A stretch of DNA of 64,000 nt from Lichenicola sp964236105 (GCA_964236105.1 CAXSBC010000003.1:382130-446129), one strand, 5' to 3'. Shown: positions 45,202-54,987, counted from the first letter of the stretch. Made by a program: numbers and translations. The notes: generated from the sequence alone by a model not told the origin.

Positions 45202-46623
45202 ATGGATTGGCTGGCCTTGCAGGCGCGGATGCCGCGCGATGCGTCCTTGTCCCGACGCAGCTTCCGGCTCGCGGCCCTGGAGGCGGTGCTTGAAGGGCGA
45301 CAGTACGATATTTTGCACTTTGCGTTCTCGAAGGAACGGAACGAGGCCGGCGAATACATTCCGCTCGACGAGCGACGCCCCTCCGTTCGCACCGGACTGT
45401 GCCGCGTGGTTGTCGAAGACTCGGTGTCCTTGCTGTTCAGCGAAGGCCATTGGCCGACCATCCGGGCGGCAGACCCGCGGACGGCGACGGTTCTGACCGA
45501 CATGATCAGGGAATGTCGGCTGAACGAGACCATGCTCGAGGCAGCAACGCGCGGCTCGATCGGGTCGGTTGCGATCCAACTGCGGATCGTCGGGCGGCGG
45601 CCGTTTTTCGAGGTCTTATCCACCAAGTTTCTGGTCCCGCTATGGCGCAGGGACGATCCCCGGGAGCTGCTGAGCGTCACCGAGTGCTACAAGGTCGGAG
45701 ATCGTGACCTGATCGCGCAGGGTTATACTGTGGAGCCGGGCTCCGGACCGTATTGGTTCAAGCGCGTGTGGGATGACCGGGCGGAACGCTGGTTCAAGCC
45801 GGCGCCGGTCGAGAGCGATCCCGGCGTGATGGGGCTTGATCCGGACCGGACGGTCATCCACGGCCTCGGCTTCGTGCCGATCGTCTGGATCCGCAATATC
45901 TCCGGCAGCGGTGGGCACGATCCGGACGGACCGGATGGAACGTGCACGTTCGCAGCCGGGATCGATACGGTGATCGAGGCCGACTACCTATTATCCCAGG
46001 CAGGACGCGGGCTCAAATACGGCTCCGATCCGACGCTGGTGCTGAAGGATCCGTCGGCTGGTCTCGGCGCTGGGGCGCAGGTGCGGAGCGGCGGTGCGGC
46101 GACTGCATTGACGCTGCCTCCCGAGGGCGATGCGAAGCTGCTCGAGATCAACGGCAACGCGGCCGCAGCTGTTCTCGCGCATGTGCAGGAACTGAGAGCG
46201 ATCGCGCTCGAGGCGATGCATGGCAACCGGGCGCATGGCGATCGGCTTGGGTCGGCGCAAAGTGGGCGAGCGATTGAGCTCATGTGCCAGGGGCTGATCT
46301 GGCTCGCGGACCGGCTGCGGATTTCCTACGGGGATGGCGGCTTGCTCAGCCTGTTGATCATGCTGTGCCGGGCGTCCGTCCGCCTCGACAAGGGATTGCT
46401 CATCGCAGGCGAGGCGTATGGTGATCTCGACCCTGCGGGTCTGGGCTTGGTGTGGCCGAGCTGGTTCCCGGCAAGCTTTGCCGACCGACAGGCTCAGGCG
46501 AGCAGCATAGCAACCTTGCTCCAGGCGGGCGTGATCGATCAGCAGTCGGCATTTGGCATCGTTGCACCGCTTTACGGACTAGCGGGCACCACGCAGCCGA
46601 CGAGCGCGGACGACCCGGTCTAG
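45202..46623 (+). CDS. Phage portal protein (SPP1 gp6-like)
   Basis: 473 residues, 4 bases after the terminase gene. The portal dodecamer is the DNA gate of the head. Features include RTGLCRVVVEDSVSLLFSEG, a central EVLSTKFLVPLWRR, IHGLGFVPIVWIRNISGSGG, and a long helical segment ending VQELRAIALEAMHGNRAHGD and LGSAQSGRAIELMCQGLIWL, typical of the clip/stem and crown. The assignment relies on position and these patterns. Confidence 0.8.
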   Translation: MDWLALQARMPRDASLSRRSFRLAALEAVLEGRQYDILHFAFSKERNEAGEYIPLDERRPSVRTGLCRVVVEDSVSLLFSEGHWPTIRAADPRTATVLTDMIRECRLNETMLEAATRGSIGSVAIQLRIVGRRPFFEVLSTKFLVPLWRRDDPRELLSVTECYKVGDRDLIAQGYTVEPGSGPYWFKRVWDDRAERWFKPAPVESDPGVMGLDPDRTVIHGLGFVPIVWIRNISGSGGHDPDGPDGTCTFAAGIDTVIEADYLLSQAGRGLKYGSDPTLVLKDPSAGLGAGAQVRSGGAATALTLPPEGDAKLLEINGNAAAAVLAHVQELRAIALEAMHGNRAHGDRLGSAQSGRAIELMCQGLIWLADRLRISYGDGGLLSLLIMLCRASVRLDKGLLIAGEAYGDLDPAGLGLVWPSWFPASFADRQAQASSIATLLQAGVIDQQSAFGIVAPLYGLAGTTQPTSADDPV

Positions 46624-46750
46624 CACACGACAAAACGTCACTCGTCCGGCTGTGGTCGGACGCTAGCGGCCAAAAGTTTCCGCCTTCAGCAACCCACGCC
46701 GTCATGTGGCGGCGGGGTCGACGGCGTAATGAGAAGGACCTGTCCAGCCG

Positions 46751-47296
46751 ATGGCAGAGCAGAGCCCAGAGATGCTCGAACCGATTGAGGAGGTGACGTC
46801 CGCGGAGGCGAATGCGCCGCCGCGTGAAATTTCCGATTACGAGAAGAAGCTGCGTCGTGAAGTCGTGCTTTATCGCGAGCAGGCGCGCATCGCACAGAGC
46901 GAGCGCGAGTCTGCCTGCGCCGCCGCAGTCCGGGAGCGCGACGAGGCCGTTGCCGCGGCGCGTGAGGACGCGCAGAGCCGTATTCTGCATGCGGAGCTGA
47001 AGACGCATGCGATCCGCTCCGGGATCGTCGACCTTGACGGACTCCGGTTGGCCGACCTGGGTGGGCTGAGCTTCAGCGAGTCTGGAGAGGTGCAGGGAGC
47101 CGAGGAGGTCATCTCGACCCTGCGCCAGCGCAAGCCCTACTTGTTCGCAGCCGACAGGAGCGGCACGGCAACTGGCACGACGGCACAGTTGCAGCGCCCG
47201 CCTTCTCCTGCCCAGCCGACCACTGTCGATGCACGAAGCCTCACCCGAGAAGCCTGGCACGCAGAACGAGATCGCCTGCTTTCCGGCTCGCGCTGA
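46751..47296 (+). CDS. Phage scaffold-like protein
   Basis: 181 residues. Residues about 28-75 are a charged helix likely to form a coiled coil (YEKKLRREVVLYREQARIAQ). The C-terminal 40 residues are Pro/Thr-rich, ending in a basic LTREAWHAERDRLLSG tail that could bind the capsid. Position between portal and major capsid protein fits a scaffold. No protease signature is present in it or nearby. Confidence 0.65.
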   Translation: MAEQSPEMLEPIEEVTSAEANAPPREISDYEKKLRREVVLYREQARIAQSERESACAAAVRERDEAVAAAREDAQSRILHAELKTHAIRSGIVDLDGLRLADLGGLSFSESGEVQGAEEVISTLRQRKPYLFAADRSGTATGTTAQLQRPPSPAQPTTVDARSLTREAWHAERDRLLSGSR

Positions 47297-47375
47297 AGTT
47301 TCAGCTGGTCAGCTTACCGAGGGCACCGAGCCTCATTAGCCATCAGCGGCAACAACCAGAAGGTTAAACCACCGC

Positions 47376-48749
47376 ATGCCGATCCAGAATTTCCCGTCCC
47401 AGCTCCAGCCGATCATCCAGCAGGGCTTCCTTGCCCGTGAGTTTCAGGACGGTCTCCAGTCTCGCCTCGGGTTCCGATCGATCGCCGACCGCGAGGTCTT
47501 TCCCAATCGCATCGGCGAGACGGTGACAAAAACCAGGAAGGGCCTGAAGGCGCCGGTGACCGCGCCGATGGCGGCGAGCGGCAACACCAACTTCGACAAT
47601 GGCATGACGCCGTCGAGCTGGACTGTCGAGCAGTATACGTTGACCATCAACCAGTATGGCGACACCATCGACCTCAACATGGTCAGTGAAGGCGTCGGCA
47701 TTGCCAGCCAGTTCCTGGCAAATGCCCGCACGAACGGCGTGCAGGCGATGCAGTCGCTTGATCGCATCGCGCGCAATGCCCTTTTCGGAGGTGCGGCTGG
47801 CGGTGTCGGTGGCTATCTCGGCGGCAACACCCGCACGAACACGGCACTGACGTCGGCAGGCAAGACGATCACGGTAGACGACGTCCGCGGATTCCAGAAT
47901 GTCATGAACAGCTACGGCCAGGTGGTGGCCGTCGGTGCCACCAGCGGCATGACCGTGACGGTCGGCAGCAATGCCTATACCCTCGTCACCAGCGCAACCG
48001 ATGCGGTCAATGTCTCGACTGCTCCGAACGGCGTGTCTGGAAGCCTGACCTTCTCCACCAATATCAGCGTGTCCGATGGCGCTCTCGCGCAGCCGGTGGT
48101 TGCTGCAACGGCGCCGCTGGTGCTTCGTCCCAATGGTCGCCTGTCGACCGCTGCCCTGGTGGCGCCGACCGGTACCTACGGCGCCAACAGCTACATTCCT
48201 GGCGACACTCTCGGCATCCAGACGGTTCTGTCCGCTGTCGCAGCGCTGCGGATGAACAACGTGCCGACCGTTGACGGGTCATACAACTGCTATCTTGACG
48301 ATCAGCAGATGTTGGGCCTGTTCCGCGATGGTGACTTCAAGTACCTTTATCGTGGTGCATATGGAACCGAGACCTATCAGGCCGGGTCGGTTGTCGAGCT
48401 GCTGGGCGTACGGTTCATCCCGACCACGGAAGCACCGCAGCAGACGTCGCTCGGCGCTGGCGCCATCCGACGTGCCATCGTCTGCGGCAAGGGCGCTCTG
48501 ATCGAAGGCGACTATGCGGACTCCGGTCATCGCGATATCCCGGATGCGGAGAAGTCCCTGATGGAGCGCGTCGACAACGTCGTCATGGTCACGCGCGAGC
48601 CGCTCGATCGGCTGAAGCAGATCATCGCGCAGTCTTGGTACTGGATCGGCGGCTACGCCCTGCCGACGGATGCGACCGCCAGCACGACGATCATTCCGAC
48701 GGCGACCAACAGCTACCTCAAGCGCGGCGTCGTCATCGAAAGTCTGTAG
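47376..48749 (+). CDS. Phage major capsid protein
   Basis: 457 residues, the expected place and size. The N-terminal IIQQGFLAREFQDGLQSRLG leads to an E-loop-like region, TVTKTRKGLKAPVTAPMAAS, and the A-domain core contains VEQYTLTINQYGDTIDLNMV. An inserted beta-rich domain (SYGQVVAVGATSGMTVTVGS ... SNAYTLVTSA) may decorate the capsid surface. The C-terminus ends with ATNSYLKRGVVIESL. The HK97 fold is inferred, not shown. Confidence 0.8.
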   Translation: MPIQNFPSQLQPIIQQGFLAREFQDGLQSRLGFRSIADREVFPNRIGETVTKTRKGLKAPVTAPMAASGNTNFDNGMTPSSWTVEQYTLTINQYGDTIDLNMVSEGVGIASQFLANARTNGVQAMQSLDRIARNALFGGAAGGVGGYLGGNTRTNTALTSAGKTITVDDVRGFQNVMNSYGQVVAVGATSGMTVTVGSNAYTLVTSATDAVNVSTAPNGVSGSLTFSTNISVSDGALAQPVVAATAPLVLRPNGRLSTAALVAPTGTYGANSYIPGDTLGIQTVLSAVAALRMNNVPTVDGSYNCYLDDQQMLGLFRDGDFKYLYRGAYGTETYQAGSVVELLGVRFIPTTEAPQQTSLGAGAIRRAIVCGKGALIEGDYADSGHRDIPDAEKSLMERVDNVVMVTREPLDRLKQIIAQSWYWIGGYALPTDATASTTIIPTATNSYLKRGVVIESL

Positions 48750-48818
48750 CCTCACCAGCAATTGTCCGGGACGCGCTCACGCGCTTCCCGGATCTTGCAA
48801 GTCGACCGGGAGAATCGG

Positions 48819-49220
48819 ATGTCAGGATCCACCAATCTGGTGGCGACAGCATTGTCAGATGCCGAACGTGTAGATGTGCGTCGGTTCTGCGGGTATCCCG
48901 CCTATGGCGCTGGCAATAGCGGCTTTCAGTCTTGGCGCTTCTTTGAGGCCTACGGCACGCTCGAATACCGATTGAGCAACTTCGCCCCTGGCGAGTTGCA
49001 GGTTGTTCGGCAATATCTGGCAGCGCTTTACGCTCTTGAGCAGGCGGTTCCTGCTGCGGCGGCAAATCTCGATACCGACGCAGCTTCCGTCTGGAAGCAT
49101 AATCGATCAGAGGTTGCCGATCGTACGCGTCTGTTTGCGGACTGGTGCCGACGCCTCGTCTTCTTCATTGGAATACCGCCAGGCCCCGGCCTACGCCCGG
49201 ATGCGGCGATCGTCATCTAG
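48819..49220 (+). CDS. Phage neck/head completion candidate
   Basis: 133 residues from ATG 48819 with GGGAGA upstream. It contains DAERVDVRRFCGYPAYGAGN and a helical stretch ELQVVRQYLAALYALEQAVP. The position directly after the capsid gene is where adaptor or head-completion proteins are usually encoded. No clear family match by eye. Confidence 0.5.
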   Translation: MSGSTNLVATALSDAERVDVRRFCGYPAYGAGNSGFQSWRFFEAYGTLEYRLSNFAPGELQVVRQYLAALYALEQAVPAAAANLDTDAASVWKHNRSEVADRTRLFADWCRRLVFFIGIPPGPGLRPDAAIVI

Positions 49221-49252
49221 TTCACCCTCGATTGGGAGCTTGACAGGAAGAG

Positions 49253-49804
49253 ATGGCAATATTCTTCAGTGGCTGGATCGGCTACGGCACGGCGATGCAA
49301 GGCGGGAACTTGGTTGAGCCGACGGATACGGGATACGCTCGGCGTCCTTTCGTATTGGGTGACCTCGATAGCGGCATCGTCAGTGAGGTCGGGAGTGGGA
49401 CCGTCGGTCCGGCTGCCGCCGCTTGGGGCACCATCAATTTCGAAGCCTTGTTTGACGCCCAGATGGGCGGAAACCTGCTTCTCTGGATGCCGATGCGGGT
49501 TCCGCTTCCGGTTGGCGTCGGAAGGACTATCACGAGCGGAACCGGCAGGCACCGTTTTTTCTTTCCCGACCTGCAAACCGGTGTTCGCAGCACTTTCGTT
49601 TGGCCGACCGGCGCGCAGGTGGCCCGCACAAACGAGGATCGTATTCTGACGGCCGGCGTCCCGCTGCAATTTGCCGGCGGACAACTGGCAGCTCAGACAG
49701 CCACATTCGGGGCCGCCGTCACGATGGCAAGCCTTCCCGCGGCACAGCCGACAAGCGGGACCGGTCTGCTGTGGAACAACGGCGGGATCATCTCAATCGC
49801 CTGA
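49253..49804 (+). CDS. Phage structural protein, unknown
   Basis: 183 residues, beginning MAIFFSGWIGYGTAMQGGNL. Mainly beta-strand and Gly/Ala-rich, with ALFDAQMGGNLLLWMPMRVP and LPAAQPTSGTGLLWNNGGII. Proteins of this composition are found among head decoration or neck proteins, but I cannot assign it. It lies between two neck-region genes on one transcript. Confidence 0.5.
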   Translation: MAIFFSGWIGYGTAMQGGNLVEPTDTGYARRPFVLGDLDSGIVSEVGSGTVGPAAAAWGTINFEALFDAQMGGNLLLWMPMRVPLPVGVGRTITSGTGRHRFFFPDLQTGVRSTFVWPTGAQVARTNEDRILTAGVPLQFAGGQLAAQTATFGAAVTMASLPAAQPTSGTGLLWNNGGIISIA

Positions 49805-49820
49805 TCGAGAGGCCGACCGT

Positions 49821-50462
49821 TTGCTGCAATCCATCATCAACACGAAGATCGCGCTCGGACTTGCGCGTGCGGCCTCTATCGTCGGCTCAACTCAAGCACT
49901 TTATCGGCCGACATCAGCCAATCTACCGATCACAGGAACGCCTTTCGCCAGCATCTACTGCGCCTTCGACGTCAAACCAGATTTCAAGCTCCTGTCAACG
50001 GCGCAGCCGAACCATAGTTATGCGGCGCTGCTTGCAGATCCAACCATCGTGCAGCGTGGCGACTACATAGTCGGCGAGGAAACTTACTTCGTGGCTCGTG
50101 TCGAACCGCTACGGCCTGCTCTATGTGTCCTTTGCGATCAGACAGTTGATTTCCTGAGCACCGATACGACGACAGTTGCCGGCACGAACGGCTATGGCGG
50201 ACGGACAACCGACACCGACACCGTCATTGCGGAAGGTTGGCCGGTCAGCATGTCGGTCCGGACGCGAGGCGACGTCGATGTGACGAAGCTGCCGAGTGAT
50301 ACGCGTGCAGCCTATTATGATTTGCTCGCTCCGCCGATCCCTGGTGTCCTCCTGACCTTCGGCATGCGTATCCAGGACAGCAACGCCCAGGATTACGAAG
50401 TCATCAGCGCCGAGATCTCGCAATTTGGATGGCGGCTTTTGGTCGGGCTGGCGACAACGTAA
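49821..50462 (+). CDS. Phage neck/tail protein, unknown
   Basis: 213 residues from TTG 49821, preceded by GAGAGG 9 bases upstream; there is no ATG near the conserved-looking N-terminus LQSIINTKIALGLARAASIV. Regions include DPTIVQRGDYIVGEETYFVA and GVLLTFGMRIQDSNAQDYEV, a pattern often seen in head-tail joining or tail-completion proteins. The next gene starts 48 bases after it. Confidence 0.45.
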   Translation: MLQSIINTKIALGLARAASIVGSTQALYRPTSANLPITGTPFASIYCAFDVKPDFKLLSTAQPNHSYAALLADPTIVQRGDYIVGEETYFVARVEPLRPALCVLCDQTVDFLSTDTTTVAGTNGYGGRTTDTDTVIAEGWPVSMSVRTRGDVDVTKLPSDTRAAYYDLLAPPIPGVLLTFGMRIQDSNAQDYEVISAEISQFGWRLLVGLATT

Positions 50463-50509
50463 CGCTGTCGCGGCTCTGCGCAGGTTTCTCCAAGAGGAGA
50501 GAGTTCAAG

Positions 50510-52417
50510 ATGGCTGATATCTCTGACGTCGAGGCAGCACTTTGTAGCCTCGTCGAGCAGGCAGTTTATCCGAACGGGACCTCACAGCCGAGCGTGAGCG
50601 ATACAGTCATCAAGATCTATAGGGGTTGGCCGACAAACCGTGCACTGAATGCAGACCTTGCAAGCGGCTACCAGACCGTCACGGTGTTCAGTCGCGAGCA
50701 CAGCACCAGAGACACTTCCCGTTATGCCCGCTTGTGGAGGACAGTGTCTGAAACCTCACCTACTCTAACCGTCCAGATAATAGGCGATACAGCGTCTTTT
50801 GGCGGTAACGGCGGAAGCGGACAAACCGCCGGTCTGACTGCCGATGGCGTTGCATACTCCTGGACATTGAGCGCTGCGGACACACCGTCAACTGTCGCGA
50901 CCTCGTTTGCGCAGCTGATCCCGGGAGCAACGGCGGCTGGCGCATCCGTGACGGTGAGTGGTGCACGACTGACCGGCAGGATCGTCGGAAGCGGAACGGC
51001 GGTCATGGAAACGCGGCGGCAAGAACAAGGCATCATGATTGCCGTGTGGTGCCCAACGCCTGCCGGGCGGGATCTTCTGGCGGCGAGCATCGACAACAGC
51101 CTTTCAGATATCGACTGGTTTGAGCTGTCAGACGGCACAAGCGCCCGATTGCAGTATCGAGAGACTTTTGAGACAGACGTTTCGGAGAATGCAAATCTTT
51201 ATCGACGCAATCTTGACTACCTGATCGAGTACCCCACCACGCTGGTGATGACCGGCGCCCAGATGCTTTTTGGGGTGGGAACGTTGGGGGGATCCGGACC
51301 TGAGGTCGGTTTCGGCTGTGTCCTGCCATCTGCCAAGCTGGTCGTGCCGCCTCTGGGTGCCGTTCGCTTCGATGGCTGGTATGACCCGTTGAATTCGATT
51401 GATCAGCAGTGCGCAACGGCTCTTTCAACAGCAAGCTATCGGGATCGGCTTCCTTCCAATGCTGAGGTTGTCGACGGGGTCGCGAGTTGGCCGCGGGCGA
51501 CGCAGGCAACGATCGATGCTGAAATTGCTGCTGCCCTGCAGGCGGGATTGACGTTTTGGGCGTTCGACAGCTATCAACCAGATGATACACTCAGCTTGGC
51601 ACTGCAGCTTTATCTGAGCAGCAGCCTGAGGAGTCGCCTCCGCTTTTGCATGCTCGGACAGACGTCGAACTGGGGAGACGGGGGACAGGATCAAGCATCG
51701 TTGCTGCGCGACATCATGATGATGACCCAGCCCAACTACATGACGGTACTTGATAACCGGCCTCTATATCTGGTGCTCGATTCCTCACCATCACAAACCG
51801 CGGGGTTGCCGGCGGGCGGAGTAGCGGCAGCCATTGCCATGGTGCGAGAGCAAGTACAGGCTGCAGGAGGCGGCAACCCTTATATCGTTTGGCTTTCCGG
51901 TGCAGCTCTTGCTGATTACTCAAATATCACTGCGGCCATACTCGCGGGAGCGGATGCAGCTGGCGCCTATGCGGTACCTCGCCTGGACGGTTCAGAACAA
52001 CCCTATTCGTCGCTGACGGCAGCAGCACGAAGCGACTGGCAGGCACGAGGAACAAGCGGTTATCCGATGGTGCCGACTGCCATGTGCGGATGGGATCAGC
52101 GACCGCTGGTCGAGACACCTCAGCCGTTCTATCCAATTTCGACAAGTCTTACGCTCGACAACTACTACGATCGTCCAAGCAACACCGAACTTGCGGCGCA
52201 CGTCGTCGAGATGGTCAACTATTTGGTGTCCAACCAGGCGTCATGCCCGGCGCAGATCGGCCTGATCTATGCCTGGAATGAGCTCGCTGAGGGTGGGTGG
52301 TTGATGCCAACCTATAGCACCGAAGGTCCTGATGCCGGACGTGTCGCCGCAGTCGGAACAGCGCTCGCCGCTGCGGTTCAGCAATCATCGGCTCCTCAAA
52401 TCGACCTTATCAACTGA
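50510..52417 (+). CDS. Tail protein fused to a GH99/WbsX-like glycosidase domain
   Basis: 635 residues from ATG 50510. Residues 1 to about 250 resemble a tail-terminator/joining protein (VIKIYRGWPTNRALNADLAS, and the closing LYRRNLDYLIEYPTTLVMTG). From about residue 290 the sequence changes to a TIM-barrel-like domain: GAVRFDGWYDPLNSIDQQCA, LQAGLTFWAFDSYQPDDTLS, RSRLRFCMLGQTSNWGDGGQ and near the end LIYAWNELAEGGWLMPTYST. The last motif, with Asn-Glu and Trp, is the hallmark of WbsX/GH99-like proteins. It may degrade or bind a surface polysaccharide during infection. I know of no standard phage protein with this pairing. Confidence 0.7.
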   Translation: MADISDVEAALCSLVEQAVYPNGTSQPSVSDTVIKIYRGWPTNRALNADLASGYQTVTVFSREHSTRDTSRYARLWRTVSETSPTLTVQIIGDTASFGGNGGSGQTAGLTADGVAYSWTLSAADTPSTVATSFAQLIPGATAAGASVTVSGARLTGRIVGSGTAVMETRRQEQGIMIAVWCPTPAGRDLLAASIDNSLSDIDWFELSDGTSARLQYRETFETDVSENANLYRRNLDYLIEYPTTLVMTGAQMLFGVGTLGGSGPEVGFGCVLPSAKLVVPPLGAVRFDGWYDPLNSIDQQCATALSTASYRDRLPSNAEVVDGVASWPRATQATIDAEIAAALQAGLTFWAFDSYQPDDTLSLALQLYLSSSLRSRLRFCMLGQTSNWGDGGQDQASLLRDIMMMTQPNYMTVLDNRPLYLVLDSSPSQTAGLPAGGVAAAIAMVREQVQAAGGGNPYIVWLSGAALADYSNITAAILAGADAAGAYAVPRLDGSEQPYSSLTAAARSDWQARGTSGYPMVPTAMCGWDQRPLVETPQPFYPISTSLTLDNYYDRPSNTELAAHVVEMVNYLVSNQASCPAQIGLIYAWNELAEGGWLMPTYSTEGPDAGRVAAVGTALAAAVQQSSAPQIDLIN

Positions 52418-52427
52418 CGGGACAAGC

Positions 52428-52610
52428 ATGAACAAACCCACTCCGCCCGCTCTGGTCGTGCTGCACGCATTCGGTCGCTACGGGCGCGGCGACATGATCA
52501 CCGACCCGGCGACGATCCGCGCTATCTTGGACGGCGGCAACAGCGCGCTTGTCGTCGTTCCGGTTCTACCGGCTGGTGGTGCCACAGCAACCCCAACCGA
52601 GGAGCATTAA
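52428..52610 (+). CDS. Small phage protein (60 residues)
   Basis: From ATG 52428: MNKPTPPALVVLHAFGRYGR, then GDMITDPATIRAILDGGNSA and a short Pro/Thr tail ending TEEH. It is 10 bases after the glycosidase fusion and 3 bases before the sheath gene. Small proteins before the sheath are common in myophages, often of unknown role. Confidence 0.55.
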   Translation: MNKPTPPALVVLHAFGRYGRGDMITDPATIRAILDGGNSALVVVPVLPAGGATATPTEEH

Positions 52611-52613
52611 GGG

Positions 52614-54185
52614 ATGGTGCAAGTCACGCAGGCTGGTGCCGTGAATACTGCGGCCCTGGTCGTTCCCGATCTTTATGTTCAGATCGCCTCGCCACAAACG
52701 CTCGCGCTGAACGGGGTGGCGACCGACCGCGTCGGTATCGTGGGGACGGCTTCCTGGGGGCCAGTCAATCAGCCAGTCGTCCTTGGTAGCATCGCCGACT
52801 ATACGAACGCGTTCGGATCCATTGTCGCACGCAAATACGATCTCGGCACACCGATCGTTTGTGCGCAGCAGCAAGGAGCTGCGTCATTTGTCGGCGTCCG
52901 CGTCACCGACGGAACTGACGTTTCCGCTACCTATGCGCTTCTCTATAGTAACAGTAGTTACCCGATGCTGCTGACAGCTGTCTGTTCGGGAACAAGAGGC
53001 AACCAGGTCAACCTGGAGCTGATGGCTGGCACGCGTTCAGGAACGTGGAAGCTGACGCTGCAGATGCCTGGGCAGCTGGCGGAGGTCTTTGACAACATTG
53101 ACGCCACTGCCGGCAACCCGACCTTCTGGCTGAATCTGACGAGCGCGGTCAATGGCGGTACTGGTCCAACACGGGGTCCATCGGCACTGTGTGTTGCCAT
53201 TGCCGGCAACGGCCCGACGATGGCGCCGCAGGTAATCTCGAACCAGTATCTGCTTGGCGGTACCGACGGGGCGGCTGGGGTAACGGCGGCGACGCTGGTC
53301 GGCAATGACGGTCTTTCACGAACAGGCATGTATGCGCTGCGTGGACGCGGGTGTGCGCTGGGTATTTTGTCGGACTGCGACGACTCAAGTCAGTGGACGG
53401 TGCAAAGCGCGTTCGGCCTGTCCGAAGGGATCTACATGATCCTCGTCGGACCAAGCGGTGACAATATCGCATCTGCCACCCAGGTAAAGCAGCAGATCGG
53501 CCTCGACAGCTACACGACGAAACTGATGTTTGGCGACTGGTTGTTCTGGTACGATCAAAGTAATGGGTTGACGCGTGTGGTCAGCCCTCAGGCCTTCGTG
53601 GCTGGATGCCTTTCAAATCTGTCCCCTGCGCAGTCGAGTCTTAACAAGCGGCTCGCGGGCATCGCCGGCAGCCAGAAGAGCGGGCTTGCGTCAAGCGGAC
53701 AGGCGCTGACCTACTCGTCGGCCGAACTTCAGGCGTTGTTCTCGGCGGGTATCGACGTGATCTGCAACCCGGCTCCCGGAGGTTCTTACTGGACGGTCAG
53801 GTGCGGCCACAACAGTTCAAGCAACGCCGTCGTCAGCGGTGACAATTATACCCGCATGACCAACTTCATTGCTGAGACGCTCGCCGCCGGCATGGGTGGG
53901 TATGTTGGCGGTGTGATCAACTCGACATTGCTGTCGAACATCCGAGCCACTTTGCTCGGCTATCTCTCAAACCTGCTGCAACAGGGGATTTTGGGGAGCG
54001 TCGACGGCAGCCTTCCCTACGCTGTGGTGTGCGATCCGTCTAATAACCCACAGATGCGGACCTCGCTGGGCTATGTCCAGGCTGATGTTCAGGTTCGATA
54101 TCAGGGGGTCAACGAGAAGTTCATCGTCAATCTGCAGGGCGGCCAGAGCGTGACGGTGACCACCGGGAACAATGGCTCGATCTGA
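52614..54185 (+). CDS. Phage contractile tail sheath protein
   Basis: 523 residues. Sheath proteins form the contractile outer tube of myophage-type tails. Family features include the N-terminal VPDLYVQIASPQTLALNGVA with GIVGTASWGPVNQPVVLGSI, and a C-terminal domain with YAVVCDPSNNPQMRTSLGYV and VNEKFIVNLQGGQSVTV, the part that inserts between neighbours. Neighbouring tube, chaperone and baseplate genes agree. Confidence 0.85.
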   Translation: MVQVTQAGAVNTAALVVPDLYVQIASPQTLALNGVATDRVGIVGTASWGPVNQPVVLGSIADYTNAFGSIVARKYDLGTPIVCAQQQGAASFVGVRVTDGTDVSATYALLYSNSSYPMLLTAVCSGTRGNQVNLELMAGTRSGTWKLTLQMPGQLAEVFDNIDATAGNPTFWLNLTSAVNGGTGPTRGPSALCVAIAGNGPTMAPQVISNQYLLGGTDGAAGVTAATLVGNDGLSRTGMYALRGRGCALGILSDCDDSSQWTVQSAFGLSEGIYMILVGPSGDNIASATQVKQQIGLDSYTTKLMFGDWLFWYDQSNGLTRVVSPQAFVAGCLSNLSPAQSSLNKRLAGIAGSQKSGLASSGQALTYSSAELQALFSAGIDVICNPAPGGSYWTVRCGHNSSSNAVVSGDNYTRMTNFIAETLAAGMGGYVGGVINSTLLSNIRATLLGYLSNLLQQGILGSVDGSLPYAVVCDPSNNPQMRTSLGYVQADVQVRYQGVNEKFIVNLQGGQSVTVTTGNNGSI

Positions 54186-54232
54186 CTTGCCTACAGACTA
54201 GGTTGTCGACGTAGCTCAACAGGGGATGATGC

Positions 54233-54658
54233 TTGGGAAACCCGTATAGTATTGGCCGTGACTGTCAGGTCATTCTGCTGTGGAATGGCACACGCCTTGA
54301 TCTTCGAGATGTGACAGGTTTTCAAGCGCAACAGGAGGTGCGGCAACAGCGTTCAGACCCGCTGAACAGTGTTCCTATCGAGTTCAACACGCCCGCTGGC
54401 TGGCGTGGACAGTTCCATGTTGATCGTGGTTCATCTGCTCTTGATGATCTTATTGCCGCGATCGAAGCCGCGTTCTGGAATGCTGGCGTGATCGGGTCTG
54501 GCACGATTTACCAGTACGTGTCGGAAGCCGACGGCTCGACAAGCACCTACGAGTTTACCGGGGTGTCCCTCACCCTGACCAGTGCAGGACATTATCAGGC
54601 CGAGAACATCGTCAAGCAGACAATCGGTTTCTATGCCAGCCAGCGTAACCGCCTCTGA
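54233..54658 (+). CDS. Phage tail tube protein
   Basis: 141 residues starting at TTG 54233 with GGGGA 10 bases upstream. The pattern LLWNGTRLDLRDVTGFQAQQ and GTIYQYVSEADGSTSTYEFT, followed by LTSAGHYQAENIVKQTIGFY, matches inner tube proteins of myophage-type tails. It overlaps the tail-assembly chaperone start by 1 base (TGATG). The tube is expected to be encoded here, directly after the sheath. Confidence 0.7.
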   Translation: MGNPYSIGRDCQVILLWNGTRLDLRDVTGFQAQQEVRQQRSDPLNSVPIEFNTPAGWRGQFHVDRGSSALDDLIAAIEAAFWNAGVIGSGTIYQYVSEADGSTSTYEFTGVSLTLTSAGHYQAENIVKQTIGFYASQRNRL

Positions 54659-54987
54659 TGACCCTACCCGCTGAAATCGATAGCGGCGACGGACGACGCT
54701 TCGCGCTTCGGGAAGCAAATCCCGGCGACATGCTGGACCTCATCGAGGCTGCCGGTTCTGCAGCGTCATCCACAGCCTGGATGCGCTACGCGCTTATGAT
54801 CTGCTCGGTCAGCTCAATTGACGGCAAGCCAATCATGATGCCGGCAACCAAGCAAAGTGTGCGGGAGCTTGGTCGGAAGATCGGGAATACCGGGATGGAG
54901 GCGTTGGCGCGTGCTCATTATCCGGACGATGAGGTCGCGGATGACGGACAGCACCACGATAAGGAGCTCGACATCGCAAAAAACTGA
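54658..54987 (+). CDS. Phage tail assembly chaperone (short form)
   Basis: 109 residues (MTLPAEIDSGDGRRFALREA, then MLDLIEAAGSAASSTAWMRY and ICSVSSIDGKPIMMPATKQS). This is the first protein of the usual frameshifted chaperone pair that wraps the tape measure. Its last sense codons are GCA AAA AAC before TGA, a perfect A-AAA-AAC slippery heptamer at 54978-54984. Confidence 0.8.
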   Translation: MTLPAEIDSGDGRRFALREANPGDMLDLIEAAGSAASSTAWMRYALMICSVSSIDGKPIMMPATKQSVRELGRKIGNTGMEALARAHYPDDEVADDGQHHDKELDIAKN

